Shown: positions 29,075 to 39,619 of the stretch, one piece after another
How positions within the stretch are numbered: the first letter of the stretch is position 1
Layout: every line of letters starts with the position of its first letter
Assembly (NCBI RefSeq): GCF_949774925.1
Contig: NZ_OX458932.1
Coordinates: forward strand, 682,001-746,000
Direction of reading: 5' to 3'
Length of the DNA stretch: 64,000 nucleotides
Source of the DNA: Candidatus Methylacidiphilum fumarolicum
GTDB lineage: Bacteria > Verrucomicrobiota > Verrucomicrobiia > Methylacidiphilales > Methylacidiphilaceae
The notes under the pieces: model-generated
Told to the model about the DNA's origin: nothing
The model's database searches: none
What the model saw: the letters and a program-made list of their open reading frames with translations, nothing else
Position numbers and translations under genes: made by a program

Positions 29075-29686
29075 ATGAATTATTTTGGTCTGACAGGAGG
29101 TATTGGCTGTGGAAAAACGACTTTGTCTAGTTGGCTTATGAAAGAAGGTTTTGAGATTATCGATACGGATCGAATCGCACAAGAGCTTCTTCAGCCGGGA
29201 AGAGAAAATTGGAAAAAAGTAGTTGACGAGTTTGGGAAAGAAATCTTAAATAATGATAATACAATAAATCGTAGGTTATTAGGCCAACTGGTTTTTCAGA
29301 ATCCGAAGTTGTTGGAAACATTAAATAGATTAACGCATCCTTCAATACGCCAACAGTGGAAAATAAAAGTTATTGAAGCCAAAAAAAGCGATCCGAGGAA
29401 ACGTATAATTGTTGTTATACCACTTTTGTTCGAGGAAAAACTCGAAAAAGAATTTGATAAGGTCTTGTGTGTTGGCTGTTCTCCATCGGTACAGTTCAAA
29501 AGACTTTTGGATAGAGGATTGATTTCAAGGGAAATAAGAATGAGGATTGAAAGTCAATGGCCTTTGGAAAAGAAAATGGAAAATAGTGACTTTGTTTTTT
29601 GGAATGATGGTTCCATTCATTTGCTTCATGATCAGGCTCGTATGTTTTTGGACCAGCTTCGATCATATAATGCAGGCTGTTCATAA
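29075..29686 (+). CDS. coaE: Dephospho-CoA kinase
   Basis: A 203-residue P-loop kinase for the last step of CoA synthesis. N-terminal FGLTGGIGCGKTTLSSWL (Walker A, residues 4-21), DTDRIAQELLQPG (about 30-42), and VIPLLFEEKLEKEFDKVLCV (about 112-131) are family-typical. Complete. Its upstream gap of about 150 bases is AT-rich without a clear signal. Confidence 0.93.
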   Translation: MNYFGLTGGIGCGKTTLSSWLMKEGFEIIDTDRIAQELLQPGRENWKKVVDEFGKEILNNDNTINRRLLGQLVFQNPKLLETLNRLTHPSIRQQWKIKVIEAKKSDPRKRIIVVIPLLFEEKLEKEFDKVLCVGCSPSVQFKRLLDRGLISREIRMRIESQWPLEKKMENSDFVFWNDGSIHLLHDQARMFLDQLRSYNAGCS

Positions 29687-29837
29687 TTTTCTTTTGTGAA
29701 ATTTTCGAATAAAGCGGGTCAAAGAATCTAAAAACCCTATTCAATCAACAATGTAAACCTGAGGATTGTTTAATTCAGTGTTGTTACAATAATTTAAAAT
29801 GAGAGCATCAAAAAAAAATCATTCAGAGGGTGAGCCG

Positions 29838-31286
29838 ATGAAAGCGCAGGAAACTTTTGATTCTAACAACGATATGCCTTCTTCTATGAAGGCCGAAAAT
29901 GAAGAAGGAAAGAAAATTCAAGAATATTCTGAACAAAAAGAAGAACATATGGAAATTAAAAAATCTATTCAAGAGACAATAACTCAAACGAAAAATAATG
30001 GAATGGAGGAATCTGTAAGCTTAGGTCCTACGCTGGATCTGAGTAAGCTTCAACAGTTATCCTTTTCAGAGCTGCAGATTAAAGCTGCAGAATACCAGAT
30101 TGAAAATCCTGGGTTAATGAGAAAGCATGAGGTAATTTTTGAAATCTTGCGGCGCAATGCGCAAAGAAATGGGGCGATTTACGGAGGAGGGGTTTTGGAG
30201 ATATTACCCGAAGGATATGGATTTTTAAGATCTGAGGCATACAACTATTTCCCTTGTCAAGAGGATGTGTATGTTTCTCCTGCTTTAATCCGAAAATATG
30301 GGTTGAAGAAAGGCAATTTGGTTTCTGGACCTATTCGACCGCCTAAGGAAAAAGAACGGTATTTTTCACTGCTCCAAGTTGAAAAAATTGAGAATGAGGA
30401 ACCCGAAAAGATTCGTGGTAGAATTATTTTTGACAATTTAACACCAATTTTCCCGAATAGAAGAATCTTTTTGGAGGGTAAAAGTGGAGATCTTTCCATG
30501 CGAGTCATGGATCTGATCACTCCCATTGGATTTGGTCAAAGAGGCTTAATCGTTGCTCCTCCAAGAACAGGTAAAACAGTTTTGATTCAGAAAATAGCCA
30601 ATGCCATTACTGAAAATCATCCTGAAGCCCATCTTATCGTCCTGCTTGTTGATGAACGGCCTGAAGAAGTAACTGACATGGAAAGATCGGTAAAAGGAGA
30701 GGTTATTAGTTCCACTTTTGATGAAACTCCCGATAGACACGTACAGGTGGCCGAAATGGTTATAGAAAGGGCGAAAAGAATGGCCGAAAATAAGATTGAT
30801 GTGGTGATTCTTTTGGATTCTTTGACAAGACTTGCTCGGGCTTATAATACGCTACAACCGCATAGTGGCAAAATTTTAACTGGAGGAGTCGATGCCAATG
30901 CTCTTCAAAAGCCTAGGCGTTTTTTTGCAACAGCAAGAAATCTTGAGGAAGGCGGCAGCGTTACCATTATTGCAACCGCGCTGATTGATACAGGCTCAAA
31001 GATGGACGATGTTATTTTCGAAGAATTCAAAGGAACCGGAAATATGGAATTACATCTGGATAGAGCACTTGTCGATAAAAGAATTTATCCAGCGATCAAC
31101 ATTCCTAAATCTGGGACCCGTAGAGAAGAACTACTCTATCATCCAGATGAGCTTGTAAGGATTCATGTGCTCCGTAGAGCCTTATCGTCGGTCCCTCCGA
31201 TAGAAGCCATGGAATTATTACTCGAAAGACTGAAAAAGACTAAAAATAACGTTGAATTTCTTCTTTCGATGAATCTTAAGGATTAA
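29838..31286 (+). CDS. rho: Transcription termination factor Rho
   Basis: A 482-residue hexameric RNA helicase. After a charged, low-complexity N-terminal extension (about residues 1-65) come the Rho N domain ([16 protein letters not shown]), the cold-shock-like RNA-binding domain ([15 protein letters not shown]), Walker [17 protein letters not shown] (about 235-250), [15 protein letters not shown] (about 317-331), and [21 protein letters not shown] 29838 is preceded by GAGGGTGAG; an upstream ATG at 29799 lacks such a site. Complete, single gene. Confidence 0.96.
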   Translation: MKAQETFDSNNDMPSSMKAENEEGKKIQEYSEQKEEHMEIKKSIQETITQTKNNGMEESVSLGPTLDLSKLQQLSFSELQIKAAEYQIENPGLMRKHEVIFEILRRNAQRNGAIYGGGVLEILPEGYGFLRSEAYNYFPCQEDVYVSPALIRKYGLKKGNLVSGPIRPPKEKERYFSLLQVEKIENEEPEKIRGRIIFDNLTPIFPNRRIFLEGKSGDLSMRVMDLITPIGFGQRGLIVAPPRTGKTVLIQKIANAITENHPEAHLIVLLVDERPEEVTDMERSVKGEVISSTFDETPDRHVQVAEMVIERAKRMAENKIDVVILLDSLTRLARAYNTLQPHSGKILTGGVDANALQKPRRFFATARNLEEGGSVTIIATALIDTGSKMDDVIFEEFKGTGNMELHLDRALVDKRIYPAINIPKSGTRREELLYHPDELVRIHVLRRALSSVPPIEAMELLLERLKKTKNNVEFLLSMNLKD

Positions 31287-31445
31287 GAGCTATCAGCTAT
31301 CATTTTCCCTTTTCCATAATAAGACTGATAGAATTAATGCATGATGCTTGTTTAGAAACGATACACAAGCGCACTTTGCTTACGCAAGCCATTGCACACC
31401 CTTGTGCTTTTAGATCTGCCTTTGATCTGAAAAACTCGCCGCAAA

Positions 31446-31465
31446 CCTCTTCCTGAAGGAAGAGG
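31446..31465. repeat. Left-end hairpin of the IS605-type element
   Basis: CCTCTTCC-TGAA-GGAAGAGG is a perfect 8-bp stem with a 4-base loop, directly beyond the tnpA stop. Such imperfect palindromes at both ends are what the single-strand TnpA transposase of IS605 elements recognises. Confidence 0.6.
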
Positions 31466-31475
31466 ATAAGGCGCG

Positions 31476-31899
31476 TCATTCCGGTGTTCTCTGCCCCTCG
31501 ACATACTGTCTGATAAAGGACAGCGGAGCGCCCCCACTGCTCCCGGTGAAATAACCTGGGGGACCAGAGAGGTCCACCTAAGAGCTTTCGGCGAATTTGC
31601 CTAAAGTATTTCTTTCGAATCAGGCGGCTGGCCCCCCCTTTTTAGACTGTTCATCACCATGTCTATAGCCACTTTGGGTGGATAGATCACCAAAAGGAGC
31701 CCGTGTGGTTATCTTCTCCATTAACTTCCAACCATTCGGATCCAAAATCTTTATAGACAGAGTCTATAAACTGGCACAGGTCTTTCAAAATCTCTTTGGG
31801 GATCCCTCCGTGCTGATATTTAGTAACAAAGACCAAATGGACATGAAGGTTATATACGCAAGTGTCACCACCTGTAGGGCTTTCGTTTGACTTTGTCAT
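31476..31899 (-). pseudogene. tnpA: IS200/IS605 Y1 transposase TnpA, frameshifted
   Basis: About 141 codons, near full length. It starts with a normal TnpA N-terminus (VYNLHVHLVFVTKYQ) to NGEDNH at residue 66. A one-base deletion follows, then VIYPPKVAIDMVMNSLK, another shift to RLIRKKYFRQIRRKLLGGPL, and a further shift to YFTGSSGGAPLSFIRQYVEG and the stop. The HUH metal motif, normally D-H-V-H, is broken (DNHTG), so activity is lost even apart from the frameshifts. Confidence 0.8.
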
Positions 31900-31923
31900 A
31901 AACCAAGTAAAGACTAAAAATAA

Positions 31924-32620
31924 TTGAAAATTCTCTAGGCATTTCGATTCCGTTTGGAACCTATCACCGAACCAGACCTGCGTCTCCCCCCGTTACCGGG
32001 GAGGGGTGCGGTGGGTCTGGAACAAAGCGCTGGCCTTGCAAAAGCAGCTGGAGGCCGACTACCTTTTGCTCTCGTATTACGAGCATGCCTGGTCTCTGGC
32101 ACTCTGGAGACACAGTGAGGAATATGGTTGTTTATACAACGCCCCTACGTTCCCTTTACAATGGACGCTCAAGTTCCTGGATCAGGCAATCCAGGCGGTG
32201 TTTGACAAGTTCCCCCCCAGCACGGTTCCAGCGGCGTGAAAAGCAACTGGCTTGGGAAATACGGAAGCTGTCGCAGAAGAAAGGGTTCTTGCACAACTAG
32301 CAGATACAGAAGGCCAGCCTTCAGCCTCTTCAGGTGTCTATCGTGAATGCCCGTCGGGATTTTCTGTATAAGACTTCCACGGACATCAGCAAAACCCACG
32401 CGATTGGGTTGGTGGAGGATTTGTCGATCGAGAAGATGAGGCGGTCAGCAAGGAGACAAGGGAGAATCTAGGGAGGAACGGGTAGGCGAAGAGTGGGTTG
32501 AACAAATCGATCCTGGAACAAGGGGGGGTATGTTTCTAAGGTTTTTGGGCTACAAGCTCCATTGGTTGGGCGGGTTGGCTGTGGGCCGTACCGGCCCCAT
32601 ACACGAGCTAGAATGAGACC
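31924..32620 (+). pseudogene. tnpB: TnpB (RNA-guided nuclease ancestor), degraded
   Basis: Pieces in order: AFRFRLEP (31939 on), VWNKALALQKQLEADY (about 32010), LKFLDQAIQAVFDKF (about 32170), EKQLAWEIRKLSQKKGF (about 32235), NARRDFLYKTSTDISKTHAI and VEDLSIEKMRRSA (about 32345-32450). All are recognisable TnpB segments but lie in different frames, with in-frame stops and a missing middle. The zinc-finger and last catalytic region are not recognisable. Clearly a pseudogene. Confidence 0.78.
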
Positions 32621-32669
32621 CCTGGTAGCAGGAAAGCATCCTCTGCCTTTAGGCGGGGGAGGAGGTCAA
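32560..32669 (+). ncRNA. Right end / candidate omega RNA 3' region of the IS605-type element
   Basis: The 3' part of tnpB elements doubles as the guide RNA scaffold and ends at the element boundary. Here the terminal hairpin CCTCTGCC-TTTA-GGCGGGGGAGG and the boundary GAGGTCAA (ending 32669) remain well preserved although tnpB is ruined. Bases after 32669 would be the guide. Identified by resemblance to IS605 right ends only. Confidence 0.35.
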
Positions 32670-32856
32670 GGTGAAATCAACTTAAAAAAGCATCTATTGA
32701 GTTTTGAGTGAAGAAAAGAAAACAAATATATCTATCTGATAGTCTTTCTTGTCTTGCAAAAGAAGGATAAAAATTCAATTGATTGGAGCTTTTCTTAACA
32801 AAATTTTTTTCGTTAAGCTACGCTATGTATTTTAAAGAAAGGGGAGGGGCATATCC

Positions 32857-33822
32857 TTGAAGGTCCTTGTCACAGGCGGTGCAGGATATATTGGTAGTAT
32901 ATGTGTGGAGAGATTGATAGATCGTGGCTATCAAGTCATTGTCCTTGATAATCTTTCAGAGGGACATATCAAAGCCGTAGAATCAAGAGCCTTATTTATC
33001 AAAGGGGATATTGCTGATCGGAATCTGCTTTTATCTATCTTCATGAATGAAAAGCCTCAGGCTGTGATCCATTTTGCTGCCAAGGCCTTAGTTGCAGAAT
33101 CGATGAGGGATCCTTCCTTATATTTTCAAAATAACGTGGCTTATGGAATCAATCTTTTAGATGCCATGGTAGCGTATGGGTTAAAGAGAATAGTCTTTTC
33201 TTCCACTTGTTCAATCTATGGCTCGGTTACAAAAGTGCCCATTGACGAAAATTTTCCGGCAAATCCAGAAAATCCGTATGGGGAATCCAAATTTCTATTT
33301 GAAAAAATTCTTGAATGGTACCGGAAGATTCATGGGATCAGTCCTGTTATTTTTAGATATTTTAATGCAGCCGGAGCAACTCTTTACCATGGAGAACATC
33401 ACAGGAAGGAGACTCATTTGATCCCTAGAATTTTACAAGCGGCTTTGGGTATATTATCGAAGGTAGAGATTTATGGTGTTGACTATCCGACTGCTGATGG
33501 CTCTGCGATTAGAGATTATATCCATGTAGTAGATCTTGTTGATGCGCATATTAAAGCTTTGGAAAATCCGTTTGAAGGAGTGTTTAATTTAGGTAGTGCA
33601 AAAGGCTACTCTGTGCTTGAGGTTATAGAAGCTGCTCGAGCGATTACGGCAATGCCTATTCCTGCTGTAGTGTGTTCTCGTCGTACTGGTGACCCCCCAA
33701 TTCTTGTGGCTAATTTCAGAAAAGCTTTTGAAACATTTGGTTGGAAGCCAAACTATGATCTAAATGCAATCATTCAAAGCGCATGGTCATGGCATAAATC
33801 CCACCCTCGAGGCTACGAGTAA
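32857..33822 (+). CDS. galE: UDP-glucose 4-epimerase
   Basis: A 321-residue extended short-chain dehydrogenase interconverting UDP-glucose and UDP-galactose for envelope sugars. NAD motif TGGAGYIGS (residues 6-14), catalytic Ser in FSSTCSIYGS, Y-x3-K in NPYGESKFLFEKILEWY (about 143-159) and YFNAAGA are all typical. TTG start at 32857 behind a strong GGGGAGGGG site. It lies directly downstream of the IS605 remnant and ends 4 bases from the oppC-like stop, tail-to-tail. Confidence 0.92.
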   Translation: MKVLVTGGAGYIGSICVERLIDRGYQVIVLDNLSEGHIKAVESRALFIKGDIADRNLLLSIFMNEKPQAVIHFAAKALVAESMRDPSLYFQNNVAYGINLLDAMVAYGLKRIVFSSTCSIYGSVTKVPIDENFPANPENPYGESKFLFEKILEWYRKIHGISPVIFRYFNAAGATLYHGEHHRKETHLIPRILQAALGILSKVEIYGVDYPTADGSAIRDYIHVVDLVDAHIKALENPFEGVFNLGSAKGYSVLEVIEAARAITAMPIPAVVCSRRTGDPPILVANFRKAFETFGWKPNYDLNAIIQSAWSWHKSHPRGYE

Positions 33823-33825
33823 TTC

Positions 33826-34731
33826 TTATCTTGTTTTAGGATCGAGTTTATCTCTTAACCATTCGCCAAAAACATTCAATGACCAAAGGGTAAGACTTAA
33901 GTATAGTCCTGGAAAGAAAAGAAGCCACCAAGATATCTTGACGGGATTGATTGCATTTGCTCCGTCAGATAAAAGACTTCCTAGACTAGAGGAAGGAGGT
34001 TCAACTCCTAGTCCTAAAAAACTCAAAAAAGATTCTTCCAGAATGACTGTTGGAATGGTCAACGTCAGATAAACAATCACAAGGCCTGCGATATTGGGAA
34101 AAATATGTTTAAGAAGTATCTTAAAACTGTTTTGTCCTAGAACTTTTGCGGCTTGTACAAAAAGAGATTCTTTTAAGATCAATACACGGCTTCGAACAAC
34201 CCTTGCCATTGTGAGCCATTCGACAAAACCCAGTCCTACTAGAAGAAGGATAATACGCGAGTAGGGAAGCAGCGATTCCAAGTGGCTATGAAATAGAAAA
34301 GTGCGTAGAGGATTTTCAAATATGGCTATGAGTACGATGACAAAAACCAACACAGGTAAGGAATAAAGAAGATCGACAAGCTGCATCATCATCCTGTCAA
34401 TTTTTCCGCCAGCATAGGCGGCAATGGATCCATAAGCGACCCCTATAAAAAGACTAATCAAAGAACCACTGAAGCCCACTCCGAAAGAAATTCTTGCTCC
34501 GAAAAGGATTCTGATAAACAGATCCCGTCCATGGATATCAGTTCCGAATATATGTTGAAGGCTAGGCGGCAGTAAGATTTCGTTTGTTGTTTTATAGAGA
34601 GATTGAGGATAAAACCAAGGACCGATAAGAGACAAAAGGACCAATAAAAAAAATAAAGAGAATGTTATAAAGGGAAACCCATTTTTCCCTTTTTTTATTC
34701 CAAAACAATTCTTTTGTCGAACAGGAGGCAT
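33826..34731 (-). CDS. Peptide/nickel-type ABC transporter permease (OppC/DppC-like)
   Basis: A 301-residue permease with about six membrane spans, N-terminal OppC_N-type region and the conserved LQHIFGTDIHGRDLFIRILF (about residues 55-74). The ABC permease EAA loop is AAKVLGQNSFKILLKHIFPN (about 196-215). It overlaps the OppB-like gene by 37 bases. No ATPase or substrate-binding protein is adjacent, so the transporter is incomplete here and the substrate (peptide, nickel, other) is open. Confidence 0.88.
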   Translation of the reverse strand: MPPVRQKNCFGIKKGKNGFPFITFSLFFLLVLLSLIGPWFYPQSLYKTTNEILLPPSLQHIFGTDIHGRDLFIRILFGARISFGVGFSGSLISLFIGVAYGSIAAYAGGKIDRMMMQLVDLLYSLPVLVFVIVLIAIFENPLRTFLFHSHLESLLPYSRIILLLVGLGFVEWLTMARVVRSRVLILKESLFVQAAKVLGQNSFKILLKHIFPNIAGLVIVYLTLTIPTVILEESFLSFLGLGVEPPSSSLGSLLSDGANAINPVKISWWLLFFPGLYLSLTLWSLNVFGEWLRDKLDPKTR

Positions 34732-35612
34732 AGCATATCGGCCAGGAGATTAAACAAGATGAGTAAAAGAGAATATACGAGTGTGACGCCGCTTACTAGA
34801 AAAACATCTCTATTGAGCACTCCATCGACAAAAAAAGAACCCATACCACTGATCCCAAAAATCTGTTCGATAACCATCGATCCTGTCAGCAAATTAGCGG
34901 CTAAAGGCCCACTGTAGGCAATTATGGGACTGGCTGCTGCTTTTAAGCCATGCACAAAGAGAATGGATGATTCGGTCAATCCTTTGGCTTTAGCAGTCCG
35001 TATATAGTCGGAATGAAGTACTTCAAGCATTGCACTTCTAGTTAATCGGGAAACCACGCACCCATAAGGAATACCAAGGCAGAAAGCAGGGAGGATGATT
35101 TTTTCTATTGATCCCCAGCCAGCGGGGGGAAGGAGTCTCAAAAGGATTGCAAACACCAGCACGCAAATAGGAGCAAGCACAAAACTTGGAATTGAAATTC
35201 CCATTAGAGTGATCCCTTGAGTAATCTTGTCAAAAGGTTTATTCCAAAAAAAAGCGCTTAAACAACCACTGCTAATACCAAAGGCAAGGGCTAAAGCAAA
35301 AGAGCAACCCCCAAGGGTTATCGAAACAGGTAGAGTTTGACCAATGATTTCGTTTACTGAGCGATTGCGATACCTGGTAGAAAGCATTAAGTCGCCATGA
35401 CAAAGGTTCAATAGGTAATTTTTGTACTGTTCGAGTAGTGATCCACTAAGCTTATAACGGGCTTCAAGATTTCGAAGAATAGCAGGAGAAATATTCCTTT
35501 CGGCACTAAAGGGATTGCCTGGAGCGAGTCTGACAAGAAAAAAGGTTAGAGATATAATTCCAAAAAGCACAAAAAGAGAAGAGAGAATACGTCTGACAAA
35601 ATATATAAACAT
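34695..35612 (-). CDS. Peptide/nickel-type ABC transporter permease (OppB/DppB-like)
   Basis: A 305-residue permease with six spans. MFIYFVRRILSSLFVLFG and FFLVRLAPGNPF are typical of the OppB/DppB N-terminus, and the EAA loop appears as YIRTAKAKGLTESSILFVHG (about 205-224). I choose ATG 35612; the frame also opens at TTG 35630. It lies 56 bases after rbfA, so it may be read with the nusA-infB-rbfA block. Confidence 0.88.
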   Translation of the reverse strand: MFIYFVRRILSSLFVLFGIISLTFFLVRLAPGNPFSAERNISPAILRNLEARYKLSGSLLEQYKNYLLNLCHGDLMLSTRYRNRSVNEIIGQTLPVSITLGGCSFALALAFGISSGCLSAFFWNKPFDKITQGITLMGISIPSFVLAPICVLVFAILLRLLPPAGWGSIEKIILPAFCLGIPYGCVVSRLTRSAMLEVLHSDYIRTAKAKGLTESSILFVHGLKAAASPIIAYSGPLAANLLTGSMVIEQIFGISGMGSFFVDGVLNRDVFLVSGVTLVYSLLLILFNLLADMLCLLFDKRIVLE

Positions 35613-35668
35613 TGATGGAGAACTTTTCAATTGGAGACCACAGAATCTTTTTGATTCAACACCTAGAA

Positions 35669-36022
35669 CTATGAGTCTGTATTTGTTTCTTTGTCAAGTT
35701 CTTCAATGAGACGTAATACTCGGTCTCCTCTATCTAATGAATTATCGATTTTAAAAGTCAACCGTGGTGTAAATTTGCTTTGCAATCTTTTTCCAATCCA
35801 CTTTTGCCATTCGTTTCGGTGCCTATTTAAAATCATAAGCAAGTTTTCCTCAGGGATGGAGGCATCAAAAAGGCTCACAAAAATGGAAGCTTCTTTAAGA
35901 TCAGCGGAAGTTTCTACGGCAGATATAGTTAACACTAAGCCTTCGAGTTCTACTTCTCGTTGAAAGCACCAAGATAACTCTCGACGAATGACTTCCGAAA
36001 CCCTAATCGCTCTTGTTGTCAT
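35669..36022 (-). CDS. rbfA: Ribosome-binding factor A
   Basis: A 117-residue KH-type small-subunit assembly factor. RAIRVSEVIRRELSWCFQRE (residues 4-23), the ALSPDLR-like section here as TSADLKEASIFVSLFD (about 38-53), and FTPRLTFKIDNSLDRGDRV (about 86-104) match RbfA. It follows infB by 30 bases in the usual nusA-infB-rbfA order. Confidence 0.93.
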   Translation of the reverse strand: MTTRAIRVSEVIRRELSWCFQREVELEGLVLTISAVETSADLKEASIFVSLFDASIPEENLLMILNRHRNEWQKWIGKRLQSKFTPRLTFKIDNSLDRGDRVLRLIEELDKETNTDS

Positions 36023-36052
36023 CGGATCAATCTCAATGGCTCTAATATAGAA

Positions 36053-38140
36053 TTATAAACTTTGTGGCACCTTTTCCAATTGATAACATTGAATAATATC
36101 ATCAGGCTCATAATCATTGAAATTTCCTAGACGAATACCACATTCAAACCCCATCCTCACTTCTGATACTTCATCTTGAAAGCGCTTCAGCGAAAGAATT
36201 TCACCATCGTATATGGGCTGTTTACCCCGTAAAACTCTAGCTAATCCACCTCGAATAATCCGTCCAGATTGGACCATACAACCTGCTACTTTGTATTTAG
36301 ACAATTCAAAGACTTTCTTGACTATGGCTGTGCCGACAATAGACTCTCGTAGTTCAGGTTCTAGAAGACCAGACATTGCTTCTTTGACTTGGTCAACTAG
36401 TTCATAAATAACACTGAAAAGCTTAATTTGAACTCCTTCTCTTTTTGCCAACGCAGCTGCAGCAGAGTCAGTTTTTGTATTAAATCCGATGACAAGTCCA
36501 CCGGCAGCCTTTGCTAGAAGGATATCAGATTCTGAAATGGAACCCACGCCAGAATGAATGATGTCTAAATCGACTTTTTGACTGGAGATTTTTTTCAATT
36601 GACCAATGAGAGCTTCCAGTGAGCCTTGAACATCGGCTTTAAGAACAATATTCAAAGTCTTTTTTTGACCTTCTTCAATTGCCTGGAAGATGTTTTCTAG
36701 AGTGACTTTAGGTGTAAGAGAGGCTTCTCGGTCTTTCTTAAGGGCTTCGATTCTTTCCTGAACTATTTCTTTTACCTTCTTTTCATCCTTTTCAACGACC
36801 AATTCTTCTCCAGGGAGAGGGGCTCCGTTGAGACCAAGAATCTTGACGGGCATAGAAGGGAATGCCTCTTTGAGGTTCTTCCCGGTATCATCAATAAGAG
36901 CTCGGACTTTCCCATAATAAATCCCACAAAGAACAATATCTCCGACTTTTAGATGACCCGATTGGATAATCACTGTGGCCGTTGGCCCCCTGCCTTTTTC
37001 TATCTGCGATTCGATCACCCTAGCTTTGGCATTGCCTTCATAATTGGCTTTTAATTCAAGGATTTCAGCTTGAAGTAAAATCATATCGAGGAGGTTGTCG
37101 ATACCAATTTTTTTGATAGCTGAGACTTCACAAAAAATGGTATCTCCCCCATATTCCTCGGGAACAAGACCGATCTCTTGAAGTTGAGATTTTACCCGTA
37201 GAGGATTAGCTCCTGGCAGGTCTATTTTGTTTATAGCAACGATAATAGGAACTTTGGCGTTGCGGGCATGATTAATGGCTTCTAAGGTTTGAGGCATGAC
37301 TCCATCATCGGCAGCTACAACTAAAACCACAATATCAGTGATCGAAGCTCCGCGGGCACGCATAGCTGTGAAAGCTTCATGTCCAGGAGTATCAATAAAT
37401 GTTATGGATCGTCCATCTTTAACCACTGTATAAGCACCAATATGTTGGGTTATTCCACCGGCTTCTCCTGCCGCAACTTTTGTTTGTCTTATGGCATCAA
37501 GTAGCGAAGTCTTCCCATGATCCACATGCCCCATGAAAGTTACTACAGGCGCTCTTAATTTAATATTAGATACGGGTTGGGGGGGTGGGGTTTGAGCCTT
37601 TGGCTTGACTAAGGGTGCTGCATGAACTTGTGCATGCCGTTCCTTTTTGTCAGTCTGTATAATTATTCCAAGTCTCTGACATACTCCCTGAATGACCCCT
37701 TCGTCTAGCAACTGGGTCATGGAAGCGAATATGTTCATTTCCATCAAATGGTGAATAAGCTGAAAAGGTTTGATTCCAATCAAGGCAGCTAATTCTTTTA
37801 CTGAGACTGGCCCTTTGATAGCAATCACGCGCTTTTCCCCTTCCTTGGGGGCGGTTTGCTTAGATGCTTCTAGAACTGGAATAGCTTTATTGTTTTCTTT
37901 CTCTAGAGGAGGAAGAATGGATAGAGAAGAATCTTTTTTGTCTTCTTTTTTGGTTTTTTCTTTTCTCTCTTCTGCATCCACGGTAGTGGCAACCACTGCT
38001 TTAGGTTTTTTTTCTTTTGCAGTCAATGAAAAATCAGCCTCCTTGGTGGACTTCTTAGGTTTGTCTAAAGAAAGTCTATTGGGCGAATTGCTAGCAAACG
38101 ATTTTATTTCATTTGTTGGTGAACATTTTTTCGAATTCAT
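36053..38140 (-). CDS. infB: Translation initiation factor IF-2
   Basis: A 695-residue GTPase that delivers initiator tRNA. N-terminal lysine-rich linker (about 1-110), IF2_N domain ([20 protein letters not shown], about 113-132), G1 [12 protein letters not shown] (about 206-217), G3 DTPGHEAF (about 252), G4 NKIDLPGA (about 306), then domains II-IV. The disordered N-terminus is short compared with E. coli. Between nusA and rbfA, as in most bacteria. Confidence 0.96.
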   Translation of the reverse strand: MNSKKCSPTNEIKSFASNSPNRLSLDKPKKSTKEADFSLTAKEKKPKAVVATTVDAEERKEKTKKEDKKDSSLSILPPLEKENNKAIPVLEASKQTAPKEGEKRVIAIKGPVSVKELAALIGIKPFQLIHHLMEMNIFASMTQLLDEGVIQGVCQRLGIIIQTDKKERHAQVHAAPLVKPKAQTPPPQPVSNIKLRAPVVTFMGHVDHGKTSLLDAIRQTKVAAGEAGGITQHIGAYTVVKDGRSITFIDTPGHEAFTAMRARGASITDIVVLVVAADDGVMPQTLEAINHARNAKVPIIVAINKIDLPGANPLRVKSQLQEIGLVPEEYGGDTIFCEVSAIKKIGIDNLLDMILLQAEILELKANYEGNAKARVIESQIEKGRGPTATVIIQSGHLKVGDIVLCGIYYGKVRALIDDTGKNLKEAFPSMPVKILGLNGAPLPGEELVVEKDEKKVKEIVQERIEALKKDREASLTPKVTLENIFQAIEEGQKKTLNIVLKADVQGSLEALIGQLKKISSQKVDLDIIHSGVGSISESDILLAKAAGGLVIGFNTKTDSAAAALAKREGVQIKLFSVIYELVDQVKEAMSGLLEPELRESIVGTAIVKKVFELSKYKVAGCMVQSGRIIRGGLARVLRGKQPIYDGEILSLKRFQDEVSEVRMGFECGIRLGNFNDYEPDDIIQCYQLEKVPQSL

Positions 38141-38174
38141 GTATATACTATTAAATTTTCTTTAGTTTATGATT

Positions 38175-39431
38175 TCAATTTGTTTTTCCTGCCAAGTGAG
38201 CTGCTTCTTTTAAGCGATGGATCAACTGCGGATCCAGTTCAGGAAGAGCAGACATAAGGTCTTCTTCTTCACTTTCAGCCACAGCTTCAGGATTAATAAA
38301 GCCTGCTCTTACTATTTGTTCAGCCACGCTTTGATCAATAGAAAGCGTAGAAGCCATCTCTTCAGCGGCTTTGGTAAGCTTTTGTGTGAAATTATCCACG
38401 GCTTCTGATGGCTCTTTGACAACGTCTATATCCCAGCCCACAATTTTGGATGCAAGCCAAATATTTTTCCCTTTTCTGCCAAGCGCTATTGAATAATTTT
38501 CTTCATCCACTGTTACTTTTACCCGATGGTGCTCTTGATCCACTTCCACTTTTTTTACTTTTGCGGGTTTCAAAGCTTCAATAGTTAGTTCTTCTACATT
38601 GGGTGACCATTTGAATAAATCGATCTTTTCGCTATGCAACTCTCTGACAATATTTTTTACACGTGCTCCCCGGACACCGACACAGGAACCGACAGGATCT
38701 ATTTTAGGATTGTTTGTCCAAACGGCAATTTTTGTGCGAAATCCAGGTTCTCTAGCAATGGCTTTTACTTCGACAATTTTATCTGCTACTTCACTGACCT
38801 CTAATTCAAGAAGGCGTAATATGAAATTAGGATGGCTCCGAGACAAAATAATCATAGGACCATGGGGAGTGTCTTCTACGGAAAGTACATAAGCCTTGAT
38901 TCTTTCCCCAACAACGTACTCTTCTGTAGGTACTCTTTCTTTAGCAGGCATTACGCCTTCATATCTTCCCAAGTCTATTATTACATCGGATCTCTCTATT
39001 CTTCGGATGGTGCCGCTAACAATATTGTTAATGCGATCTTTAAATTCTGACAGAACCATTTTTCTTTCTATGCCTTTGAGGGCTTGGTTGATAGTCTGTT
39101 TAAAAACTTGAGCTGCAATTCTGCCAAAATCTTTCGGAGTCACTTCCACTTCAATCAGATCTCCAAGCTTGACATTTGGATCGATTTCTTTTGCTCTTTT
39201 GATGGAAATTTGATCATGGCTGTTCTGGACTTTTTCAACAACTTCGAGTTTGGCTCGAACATTGATTCGTCCAGTTTTAGGATGGATCTCTACCCTAAGA
39301 TCCCTGGCAGGTCCAATGCTTTTTTTTGCGGCCGCCAATAAAGCTGACTGCATCGCTTCGATGAACACCTGCCTATTGATCCCTTTTTCCTTTTCCATGT
39401 ATTCCATGATAGCTAGGACTTCCTGATTCAT
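38175..39431 (-). CDS. nusA: Transcription termination/antitermination factor NusA
   Basis: A 418-residue RNA polymerase-associated factor. N-terminal NusA domain (about 1-125), S1 domain (VSGTIRRIERSDVIIDLGRY, about 138-157), two KH domains (CVGVRGARVKNIVRELHSEK, about 240-259, and ALGRKGKNIWLASKI, about 315-329), and a short C-terminal helical part with VRAGFINPEAVAESEEEDL. AAGGAG ribosome site upstream. rimP, usually before nusA, is absent here; lpxI is divergent instead. Confidence 0.95.
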   Translation of the reverse strand: MNQEVLAIMEYMEKEKGINRQVFIEAMQSALLAAAKKSIGPARDLRVEIHPKTGRINVRAKLEVVEKVQNSHDQISIKRAKEIDPNVKLGDLIEVEVTPKDFGRIAAQVFKQTINQALKGIERKMVLSEFKDRINNIVSGTIRRIERSDVIIDLGRYEGVMPAKERVPTEEYVVGERIKAYVLSVEDTPHGPMIILSRSHPNFILRLLELEVSEVADKIVEVKAIAREPGFRTKIAVWTNNPKIDPVGSCVGVRGARVKNIVRELHSEKIDLFKWSPNVEELTIEALKPAKVKKVEVDQEHHRVKVTVDEENYSIALGRKGKNIWLASKIVGWDIDVVKEPSEAVDNFTQKLTKAAEEMASTLSIDQSVAEQIVRAGFINPEAVAESEEEDLMSALPELDPQLIHRLKEAAHLAGKTN

Positions 39432-39619
39432 GGCTTTCTCCTTAATTTTAAAGAAAAAAGTGGAAACTTTAACACAGTTTCCACTCTTAAAATCAAAAAA
39501 ATCAGTGGTGCAATAATTTACTCTTATCGTTCTCTATGGTCAAGATTTGATTTTCTTTCTTTCTCTTTCTATAAAAGATTCTTATTTTAAAAAAAAATAT
39601 AAAAAAAAAATATATAGGG

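Larger units (their letters stand above)
31446..32669. mobile_element. Decayed IS605-type element (divergent tnpA/tnpB)
   Basis: An IS200/IS605-family element with the classic divergent layout: Y1 transposase remnant on the minus strand (31476-31899) and TnpB remnant on the plus strand (31924 on). The left end has a perfect 8-bp hairpin (31446-31465). The right end has a GCC-TTTA-GGC-based hairpin followed by GAGGAGGTCAA ending at 32669. Both genes carry several frame disruptions, so the element cannot move by itself. It fills most of the 1.57-kb gap between rho and galE. Confidence 0.8.
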
